Below, piece by piece: positions 61,301 to 64,000 of a stretch of 64,000 nt of DNA. Source of the DNA: Mytilus galloprovincialis (Eukaryota > Mollusca > Bivalvia > Mytilida > Mytilidae). Under the pieces are notes generated by a model. The model did no database searches and was not told the DNA's origin. It saw nothing but the letters and a program-made list of their open reading frames with translations. The translations under genes and the position numbers were made by a program. The first letter of the stretch is position 1; each line of letters opens with the position of its first letter. The DNA is taken from the NCBI RefSeq assembly GCF_965363235.1, contig NC_134843.1, forward strand, positions 88,817,795 through 88,881,794, given 5' to 3'.

Positions 61301-62275
61301 CAATCCTAGTCAATTAAGAATGGAGTCGAGTGCACCAGCACGAGCGGGGTTCGAACTCACAACCTCAGTGATCACTAATTCTAATTATATTATACAGCGT
61401 ATAACCATTCGTTCACATAGATATAAAACTAATCTATTGAAATATATTGGGGGGGGGGGGGGGGGGGGGGTGAAGAATGATTTATCTTAATCTCTTTCAA
61501 GAAATTGAAAAAAAAGTTAAAAGTCTTTTTTGAATTAGATTTAACACCTTCAGGGAATAGAAAGACCTTTTAAAATTGAGGACGTGTTATTAAGATGAAT
61601 TGTTTTCAGAAATAAAAAGATGAATTGAACACCAATTCTCCACTTCTTCACAATGTATGAAAACTGATACTTAGTTTAATTATCCCCATGGCTGACAATA
61701 TGCTTAAATTATTTTTCTTGAAAAAGAACATCTGGTATAGTTTATTGCATATTTGCCCTTTGGATATTTTGTTTTTATTTATTCTTAAAGAGGGTGGTAA
61801 AGGGTTATTTGCAACGTGTTTTGCCATTTTCATTTCACGTGCAGCCGTGAAAAAGGTCAGTTATCTACTGAGTTTCGTGAAATCGGTAAAAAGATCAACA
61901 AGACATTTTTAATTGTGCGTTTATCGTGAAATGGAAATTTTATTTTGCGTTCTTCCGTGCAGAAGCCCCCTTCCCCCCTTTACGCCCTACCTTGAAATGT
62001 ACATGGTTAGTTTTATCACTCTGTCATCATATACTTACTCTGTCTCGTTTTAACATAACAAGAGCTCTGTGAAAATCATTACGCTCTGTGTCTGTTAAAG
62101 TTCTATATTCCTTTCGTACACGTAATTGTCCATCCGGCGGGAGATAAAAAAGTCCATTCATCCATTGCACAAAATTAGCATTTAGATTATTATTGGAATT
62201 TTGAGATCTAAACTGTAGTCGACATAATGGAAAAAGTCCCAGTAGTAAAAATAAGATTTTATAGAGTGAAGGCAT
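51602..62275 (-). CDS. Secreted tyrosinase (copper type-3 oxidase), spliced, 3 coding exons
   Basis: Exons 62275-62039, 53334-53222 and 52361-51602 on the - strand join in frame to 369 residues. Tyrosinases oxidise phenols to quinones; in molluscs, secreted forms serve shell periostracum, byssus or melanin cross-linking. Residues 1 to about 20 are a signal peptide. Copper site A has H93, H102 and H111; the signature H-x4-F-P-x-W-H-R-x2-L-x3-E is complete only across the exon 2/3 junction, which confirms that splice. Copper site B has H221, H225 and H248 (D-P-x-F-F-x2-H-x3-D). A cysteine-rich tail (CEKRPTC...HCGSQYLRC...C) is typical of molluscan members. No transmembrane segment is seen. All six histidines are present, so the enzyme is probably active. 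Which process it serves cannot be told from sequence. Confidence 0.92.
53222..53334 (-). CDS. Tyrosinase exon 2 (copper site A)
   Basis: 113 bases between CGTTTCAG and GTAAGT: SIAPNKYDALASLHHLNTAA then GAHGGPNFPGWHRVYLV and two bases of a split codon. Holds all three CuA histidines. Confidence 0.92.
53527..53600 (+). repeat. Truncated, inactive ribozyme repeat
   Basis: ATGATGAGTCTTTGGTAAAC and GAAACGCGGGGCTGGTGTAC resemble a hammerhead from core to stem I, but the core C is replaced by A, stem II is mismatched and the cleavage triplet is GGC. Lies in tyrosinase intron 1, opposite strand. Confidence 0.6.
54780..54910 (+). repeat. Dispersed repeat R3 copy
   Basis: CAACAGTAGCATATCGCTGT through GGTTACAAACTAAAACAGAG; inverted partner at about 57080-57200. 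A shorter copy is at 54140-54190. Confidence 0.6.
54987..56064 (+). repeat. 20-bp minisatellite, about 53 units, in tyrosinase intron 1
   Basis: The unit is TTATTAATAACTGAGAAGCC. Four kinds of unit are interspersed: TTATTGATAAC, TTATCAATAAC, CATATTAATAAC variants, and a shortened 14-mer TTATCTGAGAAGCC. Groups of units recur in the same order, so whole blocks have been copied. The last units (from 55970) are degenerate. Confidence 0.97.
56065..58839 (+). other. Tyrosinase intron 1 sequence without recognisable genes
   Basis: Contains mussel-type dispersed repeat fragments (56085-56130 with TACTGAACTCCGAGAGAAAT; R3 inverse at 57080-57200). Short frames here have no family resemblance. Confidence 0.4.
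58840..59175 (+). repeat. Decayed family C ribozyme unit
   Basis: Nearly whole but diverged: CTCTGTATTGACATGAATTA, ATTGATATGGTCATAA, CTACAACTTCGTGCTTTATT, then a ruined hammerhead (GAGCATCAGTATTGGGTCAT ... CAAAACGCGCGTTTATCGTA) and the C-type 3' end. The core is lost. Confidence 0.7.
59420..59620 (-). repeat. Dispersed repeat R1, - strand copy
   Basis: Inverse of the R1 block, with GGGGCCTTTTATAGCTGACT, GTTGAAGGCCGTACG and GGATAGTTGTCTCATTGGCA. The following 59621-61100 shows no gene. Confidence 0.7.
61130..61395 (-). repeat. tRNA-derived SINE-like element with internal duplication
   Basis: On the - strand, GTGAGTTCGAACCCCG is a polymerase III box B, preceded by GATCACTGAGGTT. The body includes two related units of about 64 bases (61154 and 61218: GGGCTATTTCGTGGTGGCCA and GGGCTACTTCGTGACGGCCA). 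Boundaries approximate. Confidence 0.55.
61449..61470 (+). repeat. Poly-G run
   Basis: An uninterrupted run of about 22 G in AT-rich DNA; its length may be a sequencing estimate. Confidence 0.85.
62039..62275 (-). CDS. Tyrosinase exon 1 (signal peptide and N-terminal region)
   Basis: 79 codons starting MPSLYKILFLLLGLFPLC, ending LKRDR before GTAAGT (phase 0). TTTTATTTTACAG ends three bases upstream of the ATG, so a 5'-UTR intron may precede it. The in-frame Met upstream of that acceptor is therefore not taken as the start. Confidence 0.85.
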
Positions 62276-62473
62276 CGTCTGTAAAATAAAACAAAACAAA
62301 ATTAGTGACAAACAAACAAACAAACAAATTAATTACAAATATTTATATTTTCGTATTGACTGTCAGTCGTTTAGTGGGTGCCAATCAAAAACGTTAAAGC
62401 AAACACAGTTCAAATTTTGAAACCAGCATCTGGCAGCCAATGAAAGCCGATTCTCAACTTCGATTGTTTTGTG

Positions 62474-62482
62474 TTTTATATA
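62474..62482 (-). promoter_or_regulatory. Candidate TATA box of the tyrosinase gene
   Basis: CACTATATAAAACAC on the - strand, about 200 bases upstream of the ATG, would set transcription start near 62450. A 5'-UTR exon and intron could fit between it and the splice-acceptor-like TTTTACAG at the start codon. Confidence 0.4.
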
Positions 62483-64000
62483 GTGTACTGAAGACGGAAC
62501 AAATCAAAATGTGAAGTCGTCATAGCTTCATTGAATTTGACGCAAGTCTCAACTTTTGTTTTCCTTACGTCTTAATTGAATTTAATGAAGTATTCAAAGC
62601 TTTAATTTGCAAAGGATGTGTAAAGAAGTTGTTCGTATAGTAAATGCAAGCAGCCCTGTAGAACATTCAACATAGCGAGTGCAAAGCCCAACTTTCCTAG
62701 TCATTGTAACAAATTATTTGCGGTTTATTGACGAAGACAAGTTTGAAAGTACTCTACACCAAATCGAATAAGAGATTGTCTCCAAAGCTTGGGAGATGAG
62801 ATGAGAAAATAATGATTGAATAGTACTTAACCATGGACACGAAATAATAAATCGTGCAAATTTGCAAACATTATATAATATTTTGAAAATTACATTGTAT
62901 CGTCGCACAAAAACTGACCACACGCCTTGAAGACAAGTAACGGTATGTAAAGATGTATCGGAAAATTTACCACAATTCAAAAGGGAATTTTAAGGAGACG
63001 TCCACGTCATTATGACTCTCCAGGAATAAGGTAATGACACAGCAAATTAAACATTGAAAGGATAGGTATGAGTAAGTGATTTGTACAGGGACTTTCAATT
63101 CAGTATGGAAATTCCCTGGTTTGTGATTATTCTTTAATCTAAAAAACTATCATTTTCATAATTGATTTCAATTGTCAATTTCTTAACCTTTATTTATTGA
63201 AAAAAAAAAAACAACAAAAAAAAAACAGTTGGTATGCAACGGAAAATAGTTGACAATATAAAAAAGAAGATGTGGTATGATTGCCAATGAGACAACTATC
63301 TACAAAAGACCAAAATAACACAGACATTTTGCGAACTCAGTTTACAATGAATGGGGATGAAATACAACTTTACCGAAATAACTTCTCAACTCATTTAATT
63401 AATTTGTGTAAAGACACGCCTCGCTCTCGCTATAAATAGTACAGTTCCATGTGTCTGAACCGTGTAATTTGGGCCAAAATTTAAATTTAGCCTGTGTACT
63501 TACTAAGTTTCAAAATGATGTGACACAAAAACATCTTAAATCAAAACTATAACCTTCTTTTAAAGCTGAAATATTGATATGAGACAGACAGAAGGACGAA
63601 CGGACAGACAGACGGACGGACACACAGACTGGGAAACATTATACACCTTCATGCGTTTAAACCGTGGAAAAAAAAATTCTTCCTTACTGTCAAAACGGTA
63701 CTATATAACTATTATCTCTTTGGCTTAGTTGGCGCTAAGCATGCATCAATTATTCTATTGCTTAAAAGGTTTCGATTGTATCTATGTATTGAAGTTGACT
63801 TTTTGCATACGTGCACTGCAGGTATTATAGTCTGTTAAGACATCTATCATAACACCAGGTATAATTGTAGGATATTTATTGTCTTTTGTTTTGATGACAT
63901 CATTGATCTTTCATAATACCACACATTAATTACAAAGAAAGGTGTCATACCATACAACATAAATTAAACATGAATAACTTTTGGGATGTATACTTTTAAC
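62483..64000 (+). other. Upstream flank of the tyrosinase gene
   Basis: No gene recognised. It holds an R1 fragment (63260-63330, +) and a GACA/GACG-rich simple stretch (63580-63635). The tyrosinase 5'-UTR exon, if any, would be before 62450. Confidence 0.45.

Noticed and set aside
62276..62323. Upstream Met (MFVCLSLILF...) as the tyrosinase start
   Set aside because: This stretch is pyrimidine-rich and ends in TTTTACAG, a splice acceptor; the Met at 62275 alone gives a normal signal peptide.

Overview
The window looks like AT-rich, repeat-laden nuclear DNA of a marine mussel (bivalve, probably Mytilus or a close relative). The reasons are spliced genes with long introns, molluscan-type tyrosinase and IgGFc-binding-domain genes, and many interspersed repeats of a kind I associate with mussel genomes. 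The species call is from recognition and was not checked by a search.

Three complete protein-coding genes can be assembled from splice signals and reading-frame phase. On the + strand are two paralogous secreted proteins (802-7589 and 22619-30730). Each has five coding exons: a split signal peptide, one large exon with an IgGFc-binding-protein N-terminal domain, a 28-nt microexon, and a terminal cysteine-rich PAN/apple-like exon. Exon phases are identical and both signal exons total 27 residues. On the - strand is a three-exon secreted tyrosinase (62275 down to 51602) with both copper sites intact; its 8.7-kb first intron holds a 1.1-kb minisatellite. The first 85 bases may be the 3' end of another + strand gene.

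The most interesting content lies between the two IgGFc genes. At 11068-13909 there are eight tandem copies of a 355-bp unit, each with one complete type I hammerhead ribozyme motif (CUGAUGA, stem II, GAAA, short stem III, GUC cleavage site, stem I). A mosaic array at 14297-16244 and a - strand array at 20776-21705 carry two further families. Stems I, II and III, and a separate UUCG-type hairpin, change by paired substitutions between families, so the RNA fold appears to be conserved. This matches the small circular-RNA retroelements called retrozymes. Truncated and decayed copies are scattered through the window.

Other mobile DNA: a 2.2-kb Tc1/mariner-like element with about 190-bp inverted ends and no transposase (8063-10230); a 1.4-kb foldback element whose ends are arrays of an 18-bp palindrome (40641-42040, 6-bp target duplication); three hairpin MITE-like elements (36.5, 37.9, 49.7 kb); tRNA-derived SINE-like sequences (about 0.3 and 61.3 kb); a segmental duplication (34.2-35.7 kb versus 35.8-40.6 kb) split by a 3.3-kb insertion; and several minisatellites and microsatellites. 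Most of 30.7-51.6 kb shows no recognisable gene.
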